Of a stretch of DNA of 64,000 nucleotides, positions 12,301-23,377 are shown one piece after another (the stretch's first letter is position 1; each line of letters begins with the position of its first letter). The position numbers and the translations under genes were made by a program. The stretch comes from Podospora pseudoanserina. Lineage: Eukaryota; Ascomycota; Sordariomycetes; Sordariales; Podosporaceae. A model generated the notes under the pieces. It had not been told where the DNA came from. It ran no database searches and saw nothing but the letters and a program-made list of their open reading frames with translations. The stretch covers positions 37,475 through 101,474 of the forward strand of contig NW_026946670.1 of assembly GCF_035222485.1 (NCBI RefSeq), read 5' to 3'.

Positions 12301-15300
12301 ACAGTAAAGTAGTTCTTATTATAGGTATATGTTTATTAATTGGTGCTATGGCTAAAAGTGTGCGCTGATGAGCTTTATTTTGAAATGGAGATATAATCTC
12401 TAAACATTGGTCAAATATGTTTCTGACTACGAAATTAGGTGGCGGGGAAATCCCAAAGTTGAACATAGCATTTTCGCGTAATGAAGAGATTAGATCCAAT
12501 CATGGGGATCGATTAGCTCTTCTAGTCAAGTTTTCTATGATTAAGACTATACTGTTTGAAGTTCATCTACCAGTTGTCTCAAGCCATGGACTTCAGCGTG
12601 CCTGAGATAGGCTGAATGCGGCAAACCTTTTTCTTGAACTTTTGGATAGGGTTATGGCCTGTCCGCAAACGAATTGCATAAACAATTTCAAGGTAGAGAG
12701 TGAACAATCTAAGGAAAACAAAATTCAAAATATATGAAGATCAGGATTACCTAAGACTAGAAATAGTTATGGTAACAGAGGAGTAGTATTACCCTTTGTA
12801 TATTATAACAATATATATTGTCCTTTAAAAAAGGGGATAAGGGGAAGAACTCTAGATTTTAATTTTAGATTGCTATCCACTAGTGCTGGGAGCCCAGTAC
12901 AGATAAAATCTAACACTAATGATAAGCTTCTAAAGCTAGCTAAGCATTGTAAAAAGAATTTTAATGGTCAAATCCAAATGGACAAATTATACCGATTAAT
13001 GTATGATTCAGCACTGTATGAATTGGCTTATAAAAAGCTAGGCGCTAGTTCTGGGCGCAAACTAGGCGCAAGCTCTGGAGGGAATATAAATCAGGCGGGT
13101 ATTAATATTAAACCCCTTGACCATAACCACTACCCTTTAGTAGGATCCGCAGAGATGTTATCTGAAGTAATTGAAGGAATTATTGCTGAGTTGAAAGATA
13201 GTAGGTTTAGATTTGAAGGAAAAAAGGTAAAAACCCTAGTAAGTAGACCTCTTACTACTTTTAGAAATAAACTGGTACAAGAGGTAATGAGAATGATTTT
13301 AGAAGTTATATTCGAACCAACTTTCTCTGAACACAACCATGGGTTTAGGCCAGGAAGGGGATGTCATTCGGCTTTGAAAGAAATTAAGGCGCAAGCTATA
13401 AATTTTGGAGTATCAACCTGATATTTTGAAGGAGATATTTCTAAATACTTAGTTACTTGTGCTGACGAAGTTATGCATGCAAGCTCCTCTTTTGTTACTT
13501 CGAGACGTGGTGGCGACGGTGGCGGCAAAGCCGCAGCAGCAGCCACGCTCGTAAGTTCTCAAATAGAAAGAGTCTTAATGAATATAATTGAAAATAAAAT
13601 TAAAGACCGTAGGTTTACAGATTTAATATGAAAAGCTTTAAAAGCTGGATATTTTGAATTTAAAATATTCAAAGATTCAAATACAGGTACTACTCAAGGT
13701 GATATACTTAGCCCTATTTTAAATAACATTTATCTAAATGAATTAGATAGATTTATTAGTAAGTTAAAATTAGAGTACGATAAAGGAATTAAACCTAAAG
13801 TAAATCCTTATTATGACAAACTTTGTAATATGAAGAATAAAACTCTTGATGTACAAACTAGGAACCGTATCCATAAGTTACACTTGAAGACTCCTTATTA
13901 TAAAACACTAGACCCTAGTTTCAAGAAATTAGTATATGTAAGATATGCTAATGTTTGGGTTATAGGTGTTAGAGGATCCAAAGAGGATTGTAACATTCTG
14001 TTAGAAAAAATAGAAATATTTTTTAAAGATAAATTAAATATTGGGGGCGCAAGCTCTCGCGCAAGCTCTCGCGCAAGCTCGAGTTTTGAGCTTGTGCCTA
14101 AAACCCTATCTAGTATAACTAATGCTAAAAAGGTCTTATTCTTGGATACGGTAATATTCAGTAGCTGACACAGAAAACATCAATCTTTGACTTCCAGTTC
14201 ATCTGGGTTCATGCTAAGAAATGGTAGAGAAATTAGACTTGAAGCACCTAAACAAATAATACTACAAAAACTAAATGAAGCCGGTTTTATAACTAAAGGG
14301 AAACCATCTCCTAAATTACTATGACAACATTATAATAAGGACACAATAATAACATTATATAATTCTGTATATAGGTATATTAATTATTATAGTTTTGCTG
14401 AAAATATTTCCAAAATTTCTTCATGACTTCACTTTATATTAAAAACTTCTTGTGTGAAATTATTGGCATCCAAATTTAAATTAGGAACTATATGTAAAAC
14501 TTATTTTAAATTTGGAAAAGATTTAAAAGGAGATAATAAAATCGGTTTTGTGGATGCGATGGCTTATGGAATAAATATTTGAGACTTTAAGATATCAACT
14601 AAAGGTATAATTCAAATCCTATATGCTGGAACAAAAACCTCTAGAGGCGGAGCCGCGAAGCCGCTAAGGAGCAAAGCCGCGAAGCCACAAAGCCGCCGCA
14701 CTAAAATTTAATAAAATTAATGGATTAATGGTTAAAATAGTGCTTTCGAGGAGGCTACGTATACGAAGTATGCTTTATATATAGCGCTATATATAGCGCA
14801 AGCTCCTCTTCGACATACTTTGTCAGTATGTATGTATGTCAGCACTAATATTATTATAACCAGACAGTAATACCACTATATATATAATGCAAACGCTTAG
14901 TATATTAAAATTGGAGAGCCGTATGATGGGAAACTATCACGTACGGTTCGGGAAAAGGTATATATACTGATAAGAGGTATACGTATCTAGTTCATTCTCA
15001 AGTAGGTTTACATGTATGATTACCTATGGCGATGGAAGGTCCTACTCCTGTATCAGCATTAATACATGCAGCTACTATGGTAACTGCAGGTGTATATTTA
15101 CTAATGCGTAGTTCACCATTAATTGAATATAATAGTACAGTTTTATTATTATGTTTATGATTAGGTGCGATAACTACTGTATTTAGTTCTCTTATAGGTC
15201 TGTTCCAACAAGATATAAAAAAAGTTATAGCTTATTCCACAATGAGTCAATTGGGAATGATGGTTATAGCTATAGGTTTATCATCTTACAATGTAGCTTT

Positions 15301-16276
15301 ATTCCACTTAATAAATCATGCATTTTATAAAGCGCTATTGTTTTTAGGAGCAGGTAGTGTTATACACGCTGTAGCTGATAACCAAGATTTTAGAAAGTAT
15401 GGTGGATTAATAAATTTTCTACCTTTAACATACTCTGTTATGTTAATAGCGAGTTTAAGTTTAGTTGCTTTCCCTTTCATGACAGGTTTTTATAGTAAAG
15501 ATTTTATTTTAGAATCTGCTTATGGACAATTTAGTTTTTCAGGTGTAGCTGTATATATAATTGCTACTATAGGTGCAATATTTACAACGCTATATTCTGT
15601 TAAAGTTTTATACTTAACTTTTATTTCTACACCTAGCGCACCTTTACATACTTATAAAGGTGCTCATGAAGGTGATTTATTCCTTACTTTACCCTTAATA
15701 ATTTTAGCTATATTTTCTATATTTTTCGGATTTTTTACTAAAGATATATTCATTGGCCTTGGTTCTAGCTTCTTTGCTGATAATAGTTTATTTATTCACC
15801 CAACTCATGAAATCACTATCGATACTGAATTTGGAGTTCCTGTATTTTGAAAATTACTTCCTTTTGTATTTACAGTTTCATTTAGTATTGTAAGTTTAGT
15901 GTTATCTGAGTATTTACCAGAATTAGTAATAAAATTTAAATTAAGTAGATTAGGTTATAATATTTTTGGTTTCTTCAATCAACGTTTTTTGATTGAATTA
16001 TTTTATAATAAATATATCACAAATTTAATTTTAGATTTAGGGGGACAAATGACTAAGATATTAGATAAAGGTAGTATAGAACTATTTGGGCCTTTTGGCT
16101 TAGAAAAAGGGTTAGTTAATTTTAGTAAAAATATATCATCTCTAAGTACAAGTCATGTAACGACTTATGCATTATATATTTTAGTAGCTTTTATTTTATA
16201 TTTACTTTATAATTATTTATCTTTTAATTTTTTGCCATTTCTTATAGCTGGACTCACTATACTAACAACGATATAA
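6343..16276 (+). CDS. nad5: NADH dehydrogenase subunit 5 (exons 6343-6590, 8882-8957, 10410-10655, 12258-12359, 14996-16276)
   Basis: ND5 is the largest antiporter-like membrane subunit of complex I. The five exons join to 651 codons (650 aa), normal for fungi, with every junction keeping frame: [46 protein letters not shown] and GAMAKS/SQVGLHVW. Conserved landmarks include [17 protein letters not shown] in exon 3 and [18 protein letters not shown] in exon 5. The first three introns follow group I rules and the fourth follows group II rules. Exon 2 is only 76 bp. The start ATG overlaps the nad4L stop; the stop is TAA at 16274-16276. Confidence 0.95.
6591..8881 (+). other. Group I intron 1 of nad5
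   Basis: The exon ends in T at 6590 and the intron ends in G at 8881. After the ORF there is a GC-element-bearing spacer (8200-8520). A structured core follows, with aaggaggatatactttaaga near 8619, agtcggatcctag near 8689, and further helices to 8881. Its core motifs differ from those of the other introns here. Confidence 0.75.
6592..8178 (+). CDS. LAGLIDADG endonuclease with C-terminal NUMOD1-like domain (nad5 intron 1)
   Basis: The frame runs on from nad5 exon 1, through a repeat-derived, low-similarity N-terminal stretch, and stops at TAG 8176-8178. LAGLIDADG motif 1 is GFTDAEGSF near 6931. Motif 2 is [10 protein letters not shown] near 7390; both carry acidic residues. The last third (after about 7850) is not part of the nuclease fold. 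It contains [21 protein letters not shown], the helix-turn-helix-like NUMOD1 pattern usually seen behind GIY-YIG nucleases, followed by a conserved LPYFVSK end. It likely adds DNA-binding specificity. Confidence 0.87.
8958..10409 (+). other. Group I intron 2 of nad5
   Basis: The exon ends in T at 8957 and the intron ends in G at 10409. The core is mainly 5' of the ORF: aaattccggggaactcctaa near 9003, ggctgaggtaattgctcagg near 9061, ggacaatcgcggatctaag near 9116, and agagcaacgagtaaacgg near 9163. The same core type occurs in nad1 intron 2, the nad3 intron and the atp6 intron. Confidence 0.83.
9276..10286 (+). CDS. LAGLIDADG homing endonuclease (nad5 intron 2)
   Basis: I start at the in-frame ATG 9276; the frame is open further upstream into the ribozyme core, so the true start is uncertain. 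It ends with TAA at 10284-10286. Motif 1 is GLIDGEGSF near 9390. Motif 2 is GFVSAEGNF near 9872, with Glu retained. The body carries typical [18 protein letters not shown] and [14 protein letters not shown] segments seen in this subfamily. TGA codons are read as Trp (KLGWRLEPK, EDWCKIHE). Confidence 0.88.
10656..11741 (+). CDS. LAGLIDADG homing endonuclease fused to nad5 exon 3
   Basis: The frame continues from exon 3 and ends in TAA at 11739-11741. The first motif is [11 protein letters not shown] near 10899. The second is GFTDADGCF near 11257. Both keep acidic residues. The sequence between exon and first motif includes repeat-coded residues (AQAKAC). The protein resembles the endonuclease of the cox3 intron here in overall layout, with [10 protein letters not shown] and [14 protein letters not shown] matching [10 protein letters not shown] and [14 protein letters not shown], so the two are related. 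Confidence 0.9.
10656..12257 (+). other. Group I intron 3 of nad5
   Basis: Exon 3 ends in T at 10655 and the intron ends in G at 12257. Core elements follow the ORF: gcgggaaaaccctaaag near 11786, gacaatccgcaggaaac near 12088, ggatcctcagagactacacg near 12128, and gaaaatatagtccag near 12214. Between P/Q and the rest of the core about 200 bp of GC-rich repeat DNA (roughly 11880-12060) is inserted, including a gcgctatatatagcgc-type palindrome. Confidence 0.83.
12360..14711 (+). CDS. Group II intron reverse transcriptase/maturase, probably catalytically dead
   Basis: The frame is continuous with nad5 exon 4 and ends in TAA at 14709-14711. Visible landmarks are [15 protein letters not shown] near 13345 (RT motif 2a region), YFEGDISK near 13422 (RT block with first catalytic Asp), [21 protein letters not shown] near 13687, and a maturase X-like region near 14290-14600. 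The canonical YADD is YANV at 13944-13955, which removes both catalytic Asp residues. In addition, GC-rich repeats are inserted in frame near 13040-13080, 13470-13560 (breaking the segment after GDISK) and 14044-14085, and the C-terminus runs into repeat DNA. It may act as a maturase only, or be decaying. Confidence 0.85.
14916..14949 (+). ncRNA. Group II intron domain V
   Basis: The 34-nt hairpin starts gagccgtatgat and ends cacgtacggttc, with a gggaaact apical part. It is the catalytic heart of group II ribozymes. The stem pairs perfectly apart from the usual bulge. Confidence 0.95.
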
Positions 16277-17107
16277 TGTTCTTATTTTTATTTTTTATTT
16301 TTATGTATTTTTTTAGGCCTAAACTCTATTTTTAGAGTAAGTGACACAAGCTCTAAATGTAATAGAGTTTTCAATAAAATCTTATGAAAATCATAAAGAA
16401 GTACCTGCATATAAAGAACAAATTAGTAAACTGATTGAAAAAAGAAAATATATGTAAATCAGCTTTAGAAAATATTGAGTAGGTTAAATTTTTATAAGAA
16501 GAAAATAGTAAAGGTAAAGGTAAGGATAATTAAATTTAATGCGTATGTACATACGTACGGCGCCGTCGTACTACGAACCATAGCTATTTAAGTAATGATT
16601 TTTAGTAAGTGAATCAAGCAAGCATACTTCGTACACCAGGACTTGCCTGGCTTAGCCAGGCAAGTCCAATAAGCCCCGCAAGCTGTATATAATATATAAT
16701 AATAAAGGGTAAATCTTATTGCTATATAATCATAAAATGATTATATAGCAAAGTGATTATTATTATAAAAAAAATGTAGAGGATAAGGATTTAATTTATA
16801 CACGAACTCTTAATATAAAGTCAGTACGTCTATTACCACTAAAGTGCAGGCTGTTATATTTATACTAAGATGTCTGTTTAGAATCCAAATCTTATGTATA
16901 TTTGCTGCTTGCGCCCGGGCTGGCTGGCTGGTGGCTACGCCGCATCAGCAGCAGAAGTAGGCGGGACCAGGCTACGCGTGTACGACGGCGCATGTCTGTA
17001 TGCTTGCTGTTATTTTTTTTAGATTCTATATAACATGTATAATGATATAATATAATATTATATAATAATATTTCAATATAGAATAAATTGTATTTTATTA
17101 TTTTTTT
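16277..17107 (+). other. Spacer nad5-cox2 with repeat DNA and an ORF remnant
   Basis: No intact gene is seen. At about 16355-16535 a lysine-rich decayed reading frame can be followed (KEQISKLIEKRKY, then after a frame change ENSKGKGKD). From 16540 to 17000 the spacer holds GC-rich repeats (gtacggcgccgtcgtac, ctggctggctgg). The last 100 bp are strongly AT-rich and lead into cox2. Confidence 0.5.
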
Positions 17108-20100
17108 ATGTTTTTTTTAATTAATAAATTAGTTATGAATTTTGATGCTCCCAGTCCTTGAGGTATATATTTTCAAGATAGTGCTACTCCTCAGATGGAA
17201 GGGTTAAATGAATTACACGATAATATAATGTATTATTTAGTAGTTATATTATTTGCTGTAGGATGAATTTTATTATCTATAGTTATAAACTATGTTAGTA
17301 CAAAATCACCAATCTCACATAAATATTTAAATCACGGTAGAGATGTGCCTATTCAAAAGTGTTTTAAGTTTAAAGGTAACTTGCGCTTGGTAAATAATAA
17401 CAATAAATATATACGTTCTTATAGTACAACATCTTTTTCAGGTCCTAAGACCAAGTCGCTAGGCCTGTCCCAAAAGGACCATAATAGTATAAAATTGTAT
17501 CAAGATCCTTATTCAATGAGAAAATTAATTATAAAAGATAACAAAAATAAATCTGGTATCTATAAATGGACCAATAAATTAACTAATGATATATATATTG
17601 GACAATCAGTTGATTTGTCTAAAAGATTTATAAGATACTTTAATATGAGTTATTTGAAAAATAGAGAAACTCTTATAATAAGTAGAGCTTTGATTAAATA
17701 CGGGTATTCCAACTTCCAGCTTGAAGTATTAGAATATTGTGATATAGCTGATTTAACAGAAAGAGAACAATACTATCTTGATAAGTTAAATCCTAAATAC
17801 AATATTTTAAAAATAGCAGGTAGTTCTTTAGGACATAAACTAACAGAAGAAACTAAAGCTAAAATTAGTAAATCTTTAAAAGGAATATATGTAGGAGAAA
17901 AATCTGTTTTATATGGTCGCACTCATTCTGAAGAAACTAAAGCACTCATGGCTCTAAATAAGTTAGGGGCAAATAATTCATTATTTGGTAAAACCCATTC
18001 TGAAAAAACTAAAGAGTTAATGAGACAAAAAGCTTTAGGTAGAAAACATTCTGAAGAAACTCTATTAAAAATGAGTGCTAACAGAGGTTATCTTGTTAAC
18101 ATATATGAAAAATCTGATTCAAAAGGGTTTCAATTAATAGGTAGTTTTGTTTCAATAAGAAGAGCTGCCAAATTTTTAGGAATTAGTAGTAATACTATAA
18201 GACTCTATATAAATTCTGGTAAAATATTTAAAGATAGATATAAATTTACTAGCTAACGAAGTACACGCAGGAATAAATACCAAATAAATTTAAAAAAACT
18301 ATGAATAAAATTCCACTATATGCTGGAAACTCCTAAAGCCTTCAGGTACTATAAAGATAATAGATATATACTTTATCAGTGATAACCCTAAAGGATGTAC
18401 AATGGATTATCAGCAGGAAACCAAGACCTTGGTATTCTGCCGCCACCTGTGGTGGCAGGACACTGAGGGTGGGGGGGGAGCGCTGCGCCGCCCTCGGTAC
18501 TAAATACTTTGGATCCTCAGAGACTACACGTGGAAATCAAACGTCGACGACGTCGACTTATAAGATAAGATATAGTCCAGTTAAGTATGAAAGTACTTAT
18601 GTTGTAGACATTAATCGAATTAATATGAACTATTACTCCAGCAGTAATATTAATATTAATTGCTTTTCCTTCTTTTAAATTATTATATTTAATGGATAAA
18701 AGTCTTACTTAAGTCCATCGTACAATCTAATCCTTGTACGATTAAAGAGGATGAATTTCAAGAAGAGCTTGCCAAATGCAAGGTTACTTGAAGCGAAGCT
18801 TGTTAAGTAGATTTTCAGTTTATACTGATTAAAATAACAAGAATGTTCAACGACTAGAAGATGAAATCTATCTACAGAATAGTCTTCATATGCTTTAAAT
18901 TTATATAAGGGAATTAATACATTATATAGATTAGCTATAGTTTCCTCCGTCAATTTTTAAATATAAAGTAAAAACCTTTTTTAATTGATGATGACATAGT
19001 CTGAACCATATTGAAAAATACGGAGTAAAAGATAAAGATTATCTTTAACAGTTTTGAAAGTTAATGAGAGTTTTACTAGGTCAGCTTATTTTGAAGATAA
19101 GCTGAAGGATAAACATATATTGATTATATTAGCTTGCTTATTTGAGTTGTTGATATTACAACTAAAAAAATTTATATTTATGCTTGCCCTAGATAATTTT
19201 TATCAAGGCAGGCAAACTACACCCAAAAATTATAATTTAAATATTTCGAGCTCGCGCTTTAATAAATTATACTCTAAAAAAAATCTTTTTTTTAAATCTA
19301 CTTATAGAATGTATAGTACATTGTTTACAGATAAAGAACTAGCAATTATGGGTTTATCTTCACTAGATCCGTATGCGACTAAGTCGGAAGATGAAATTAA
19401 AAATTTTTATGCATGATTTGCTGGCTTTACTGATGCTGAAGGTTATTTTTATATAGCTATCACTAGCAGTTGTGCTTTTAGATTTCAAATTAATTTACAC
19501 AAAGATGATATGCATGTACTATATTTTATTCAAAAAAATTTAGGATTTGGTGAAGTTAGGTCTTATAATAATTATTCATCTTTTACCGTAACAAGACTTA
19601 AAGATGTAAAAAAATTAATTGTTATTTTTTCTCAATATGCTCTTCAAGGTTCTAAGTGACTTAATTATAAAGACTTTGCTAAAGCTTTTGAGCTGTATAC
19701 TAATGCACGCTACGCTGCGGATTCTAATCTTTTAAAAGAAATTTTGGAAATAAAAAATGGTATGAATAAATTAAGATCTGATTATACTTCCCTTAAAGAA
19801 ATTAATATAACACCTTACTGACTTTTAGGTTTTATTGAAGGAGAAGGTTGTTTTAGTATTAATAAAGGTAATAGCTATAGATTAGATTTTAGTTTAACAC
19901 AAGCATATTCTAATCTGGAATTAATGAAAAAAATTAAAAGTTATCTTGAGAATCTCCCAAATGCTGGAGGTAACTATGCCAATGCTTTAGGTATATCCGT
20001 GCTTACGCACGGTCATATTAATCACCAGTCTACTGTTAGAATTGAGACTACACGTATACCTTATATTACAAATATTTTAATACCCTTTTTAGAAAATCTA

Positions 20101-21120
20101 ACTTGACATAGTAAAAAACAATTAGATTTTCAAGATTGAAAAATTATATTAATGTTAAAAGAGAAAGGTCATCATTTTACGGAGCAAGGTGTTAATTTAA
20201 TAGATCGTATTTTAAATCAAATGAATAACAATAGACTTTCTACGAATACTAAAGTATTGAAGTCTAATGTAGATCGATCACTTTTATTAGCTGAGATTAA
20301 AGATATACTTAATGGACCTTCTAATTTTGAGGTAAAGAATGGTAAAAAGTTTATAATTTCATTAAATAAATATTATAAATCTTCTCGTAAAAATAGTAGT
20401 GTGGAAATATTGGATGATGTAGGTAATATTATTATTTCATTTGAGTCTTTAGCAGACTGTAGTGCATACCTTAAAGTTGACCCTAGCACTGTATCCAAGA
20501 GAATTAAACATAATATATCTTTTTCTTTAAATAATAAACAAGTTTATGTGAAAAAAAGCGATAAATAAGGAATTTAGTACTTCGTCGCGCTGCGTAGATA
20601 TAATTTTGTGGTTTGGGGGTGTAGATATCTTTAATAAATTAACACAAATAACAGCAAACATATTAATAAATAAAACATAACATAATTGGAAGTTAGTGAT
20701 CCTTCAATGTCAGTTTTAGCAGAGGGTCACCAATGATATTGAAGTTACCAATATCCTGATTTTTTAGATTCTAATGATCAATTCATAGAATTTGATTCAT
20801 ATATAGTACCAGAATCTGATTTAGATGAAGGAGGATTAAGAATGTTAGAAGTGGATAATAGAGTTGTTCTTCCTGAATTAACACATGTTAGATTTATTAT
20901 AACAGCAGGTGATGTTATACATTCTTTTGCTGCTCCTGCTTTAGGTATAAAATGTGATGCATACCCTGGAAGATTAAATCAAGTATCTGTTTTTATTAAT
21001 AGAGAAGGAGTATTCTACGGTCAATGTTCAGAAATATGTGGAATATTACACAGCTCTATGCCTATAGTAATAGAATCGGTATCTTTAGAAAAATTCCTTA
21101 TTTGATTAAAAGAACAATAG
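17108..21120 (+). CDS. cox2: Cytochrome c oxidase subunit 2 (exons 17108-17338, 18608-18697, 20689-21120)
   Basis: COX2 carries the CuA centre that takes electrons from cytochrome c. The joined exons give 251 codons (250 aa), the usual fungal length. Two N-terminal transmembrane helices lie in exons 1 and 2. The copper-binding region in exon 3 shows [21 protein letters not shown] and [17 protein letters not shown], with both Cys, both His and the Glu/Met ligands present. The junctions HG/TLIELIW and LMD/EVSDPS restore the known protein. Exon ends are T and intron ends are G. The stop is TAG at 21118-21120. Confidence 0.96.
17339..18256 (+). CDS. GIY-YIG homing endonuclease (cox2 intron 1)
   Basis: The frame is fused to cox2 exon 1 and ends in TAA at 18254-18256. 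The GIY-YIG module is SGIYKWTN...[14 protein letters not shown] (about 17555-17630), with the Arg of the helix present. It is followed by [18 protein letters not shown]. Then come several NUMOD3 repeats ([27 protein letters not shown]) and a NUMOD1 tail ending KDRYKFTS. All landmarks of an intact enzyme are visible. Confidence 0.92.
   Translation, partial: RDVPIQKCFKFKGNLRLVNNNNKYIRSYSTTSFSGPKTKSLGLSQKDHNSIKLYQDPYSMRKLIIKDNKNKSGIYKWTNKLTNDIYIGQSVDLSKRFIRYFNMSYLKNRETLIISRALIKYGYSNFQLEVLEYCDIADLTEREQYYLDKLNPKYNILKIAGSSLGHKLTEETKAKISKSLKGIYVGEKSVLYGRTHSEETKALMALNKLGANNSLFGKTHSEKTKELMRQKALGRKHSEETLLKMSANRGYLVNIYEKSDSKGFQLIGSFVSIRRAAKFLGISSNTIRLYINSGKIFKDRYKFTS
17339..18607 (+). other. Group I intron 1 of cox2
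   Basis: The ORF is first and the core follows: tatgctggaaactcctaaag near 18320, attatcagcaggaaaccaag near 18405, ggatcctcagagactacacg near 18511, and ataagatatagtccag near 18565. The intron ends in G at 18607. GC-rich repeat DNA is inserted at about 18440-18500. Confidence 0.85.
18698..20688 (+). other. Group I intron 2 of cox2
   Basis: The core comes before the ORF: gaatttcaagaagagcttg near 18751, cttgaagcgaagcttg near 18789, gttcaacgactagaag near 18845, and gatgacatagtctgaacc near 18988. The core type is the same as in the cox1 intron and in rnl introns 2 and 3. The intron ends in G at 20688. Confidence 0.85.
19180..20568 (+). CDS. LAGLIDADG endonuclease with NUMOD1-like tail (cox2 intron 2)
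   Basis: The frame is not fused to the exon. It is open from about 19050 and the first in-frame ATG is at 19180. The stop is TAA at 20566-20568. Motif 1 is GFTDAEGYF near 19425. Motif 2 is GFIEGEGCF near 19830. The C-terminal 90 residues ([29 protein letters not shown]...) form a NUMOD1-like module. An ISSSRFNKL stretch near 19245 is coded by a repeat core in antisense. Confidence 0.87.
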
Positions 21121-21714
21121 GAGGGACAGGTTGTTAGACTAAAACGTCTGTTTTGTATTTATATTACGACGACGAAGTCTTCGTATTGGCGGTGACAAAG
21201 TCGCCGCAAGAAGTCATACAACAAGGTCGTACGAATTACGAATACTTTTTTTGAAGAATAGCGGCTCGCGAGAGCGGGATACGGCGCTATATATAAAGCT
21301 CGTCTTTATATTAAGATTTTATATTTTGTTGGGGCGCGACGACGAAGTATATATGCATACTTCGTAGGCGCAGGCTCATAATTAATGCGAAGCGCGAAAC
21401 ACAAAACGCAAAACACTAAAACTAAATATATAATGCGTATGGTAGTCATACGTATTGTTTATTTAATCCTTTTAAACATATTTTATAAGAAAAGGGGAGA
21501 AGCCTTAAAATTAGTTTACTACTTTTAAACAGGTTAATCCTTAAAGTTAAAGCCCCTTTATAGATAAAGATTAATTTCTTCTTACAATAATATCTTACTT
21601 AATTAAAAAATTAATTAGGATTTTTTATTTTTATAAAGTTCAAGGGGCTAACCTTGAAGGTAATTTTTTTTTTTTTATAGTAGGGTAGTATATTTTAATT
21701 TGATTTTTATTCAA
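21121..21714 (+). other. Spacer cox2-nad4
   Basis: No gene is visible. GC-rich repeats fill 21165-21400 (facing gacgaag/cttcgtc units). The last 200 bp before nad4 are AT-rich with a T-tract at 21665-21676. This could be leader RNA, but I see no definite regulatory motif. Confidence 0.55.
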
Positions 21715-23274
21715 ATGTCAGGATTGTTATATGCTCTATTAATTATACCTATGATAGGTATTTTTTTTATTTTAAGTTTTGATAGTTATAATTTTAATAT
21801 TACTAGTAATAACAGTAATAGTGGGAGTTTTAGTGAATCCGGAGCTGGTAAGAATAGTGGAGGAGAATTATTAAAAGTCCTCGTAATAAATAATGAATTA
21901 AATTTTTATAAAAAAATTGCTTTTATAACTACAATTATGAATTTAATTGTATCATTAATAATTTATATCTTGTTTGATTTTAGTACTAATCAATTTCAAT
22001 TTGTACAAGATGATTTGGAATTAAGTGTTTATAATATATATTTAGGGGTGGATGGTCTTTCAATATATTTTGTATTATTAACAACTATAATAATGCCTAT
22101 AGCATTAATATCAAATTGAAATTCAATAACACATAATATTAAGGCATATTTAATAATAATATTATTGCTGGAAACTCTTTTATTGGCCGTATTTTTAGTA
22201 TTAGATGTATTATTATTTTATATATTTTTTGAAAGTATATTACCGCCTTTATTTATATTAATAGGTTTATTTGGATCAAGTAATAAAGTAAGAGCTAGTT
22301 TTTATATTTTTTTATATACATTGTTAGGATCATTATTTTTATTATTATCTATTTTAACTATGTCTTCTTTAATTGGTACAACATATTTGGATGTTTTATC
22401 AAAAAGTAATTTTGAATATACAACTCAAATATTTTTATTTTTAGGAGTATTTATAGCTTTTGCTGTAAAAACTCCTACAGTTTTCTTAAATAGTTGATTA
22501 TTAAAAGCTCATGTAGAATCGCCCTTAGGTGGAAGTATAGTACTTGCAGGTATTGTATTAAAATTAAGTTTATATGGTATATTTAGACTAATCCTACCTT
22601 TATTACCTAAAATATCTTTAAATTATACTTCTATAATTTTTAGTATAGGTATTATTACAATAATTTATGCCAGTTTTAGTACATTACGAACTATAGATAT
22701 AAAAGAACTAATTGCTTATAGCTCAGTATCTCATGCTGCAGTTTATTTAATAGGTGTATTCAGTAATATTATTCAAGGGATTGAAGGTGGTATACTTTTA
22801 GGTTTAGGACATGGATTTGTGTCAAGTGGGCTATTTATATGTGCAGGAGGTGTATTGTATGATAGATCTGGTACTAGAATAATATCTTACTATAGAGGAA
22901 CTGCTCAAGTAATGCCTTTGTTCTCCATACTTTTTTTCATTTTATGTTTAGGTAATTGTGGTGCACCTTTAACTTTAAATTTTGTAGGGGAATTTATGTC
23001 TTTATATGGAACTTTTGAAAGATTACCTTTATTAGGTCTATTTTCTAGTTCTTCTATGATATTCTCGGCCGCTTACACTATATATATGTATAACCGTATA
23101 GCTTTCGGTGGTTCATTTAGTAAATTCTTTGAAGAAAATATTGGTGATGTAACTAAAAGAGAATTCTTTTTATTATTTACTTTAATAATATTTACTATTA
23201 TGTTTGGAATATACCCATCCTTTATTTTAGATGGCTTACATTATAATGTAACAAGTTTATTGTTTGGTGTTTAG
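21715..23274 (+). CDS. nad4: NADH dehydrogenase subunit 4
   Basis: ND4 is an antiporter-like membrane subunit of complex I. It is one uninterrupted frame of 520 codons (519 aa), ending in TAG at 23272-23274. I use ATG 21715 (MSGLLYALLIIPMIG) because the only upstream in-frame candidate is a TTG. Conserved stretches include LKAHVESPLGGSIVLAGIVLKL near 22501 and ELIAYSSVSHAAVYLIG near 22707. A Ser/Gly/Asn-rich insertion (about 21800-21870) lengthens the first loop. It is one of the few large genes here without an intron. Confidence 0.96.
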
Positions 23275-23343
23275 AGTACTTTGTTGCTGTAATAAATAAC
23301 AAAAGCAACTGTTTTCGTTTTTATTTTTTTTTATTTTTTTTAC

Positions 23344-23377
23344 GAGGTATCTAAAAGATATCGAAAGCCGTCCATAC
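23344..23377 (+). repeat. 34-bp direct repeat, left copy
   Basis: Identical to 24269-24302. Confidence 0.95.

Larger units (their letters stand above)
12360..14995 (+). mobile_element. Group II intron in nad5 (intron 4)
   Basis: The 5' end is gtgcg directly after the exon codon for Ser (12357-12359). The 3' end is AT at 14994-14995 directly before TCT CAA (SQ) of exon 5. A canonical 34-nt domain V lies at 14916-14949, with domain VI behind it. The intron encodes a reverse-transcriptase-like protein in domain IV. It is the only clear group II intron in the window and carries several GC-rich repeat insertions, notably 14745-14830 between the ORF and domain V. Confidence 0.93.

Noticed and set aside
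18379-18678. 99-codon frame across the end of cox2 intron 1
   Set aside because: It overlaps the group I core and exon 2 in another frame, so it is a shadow.
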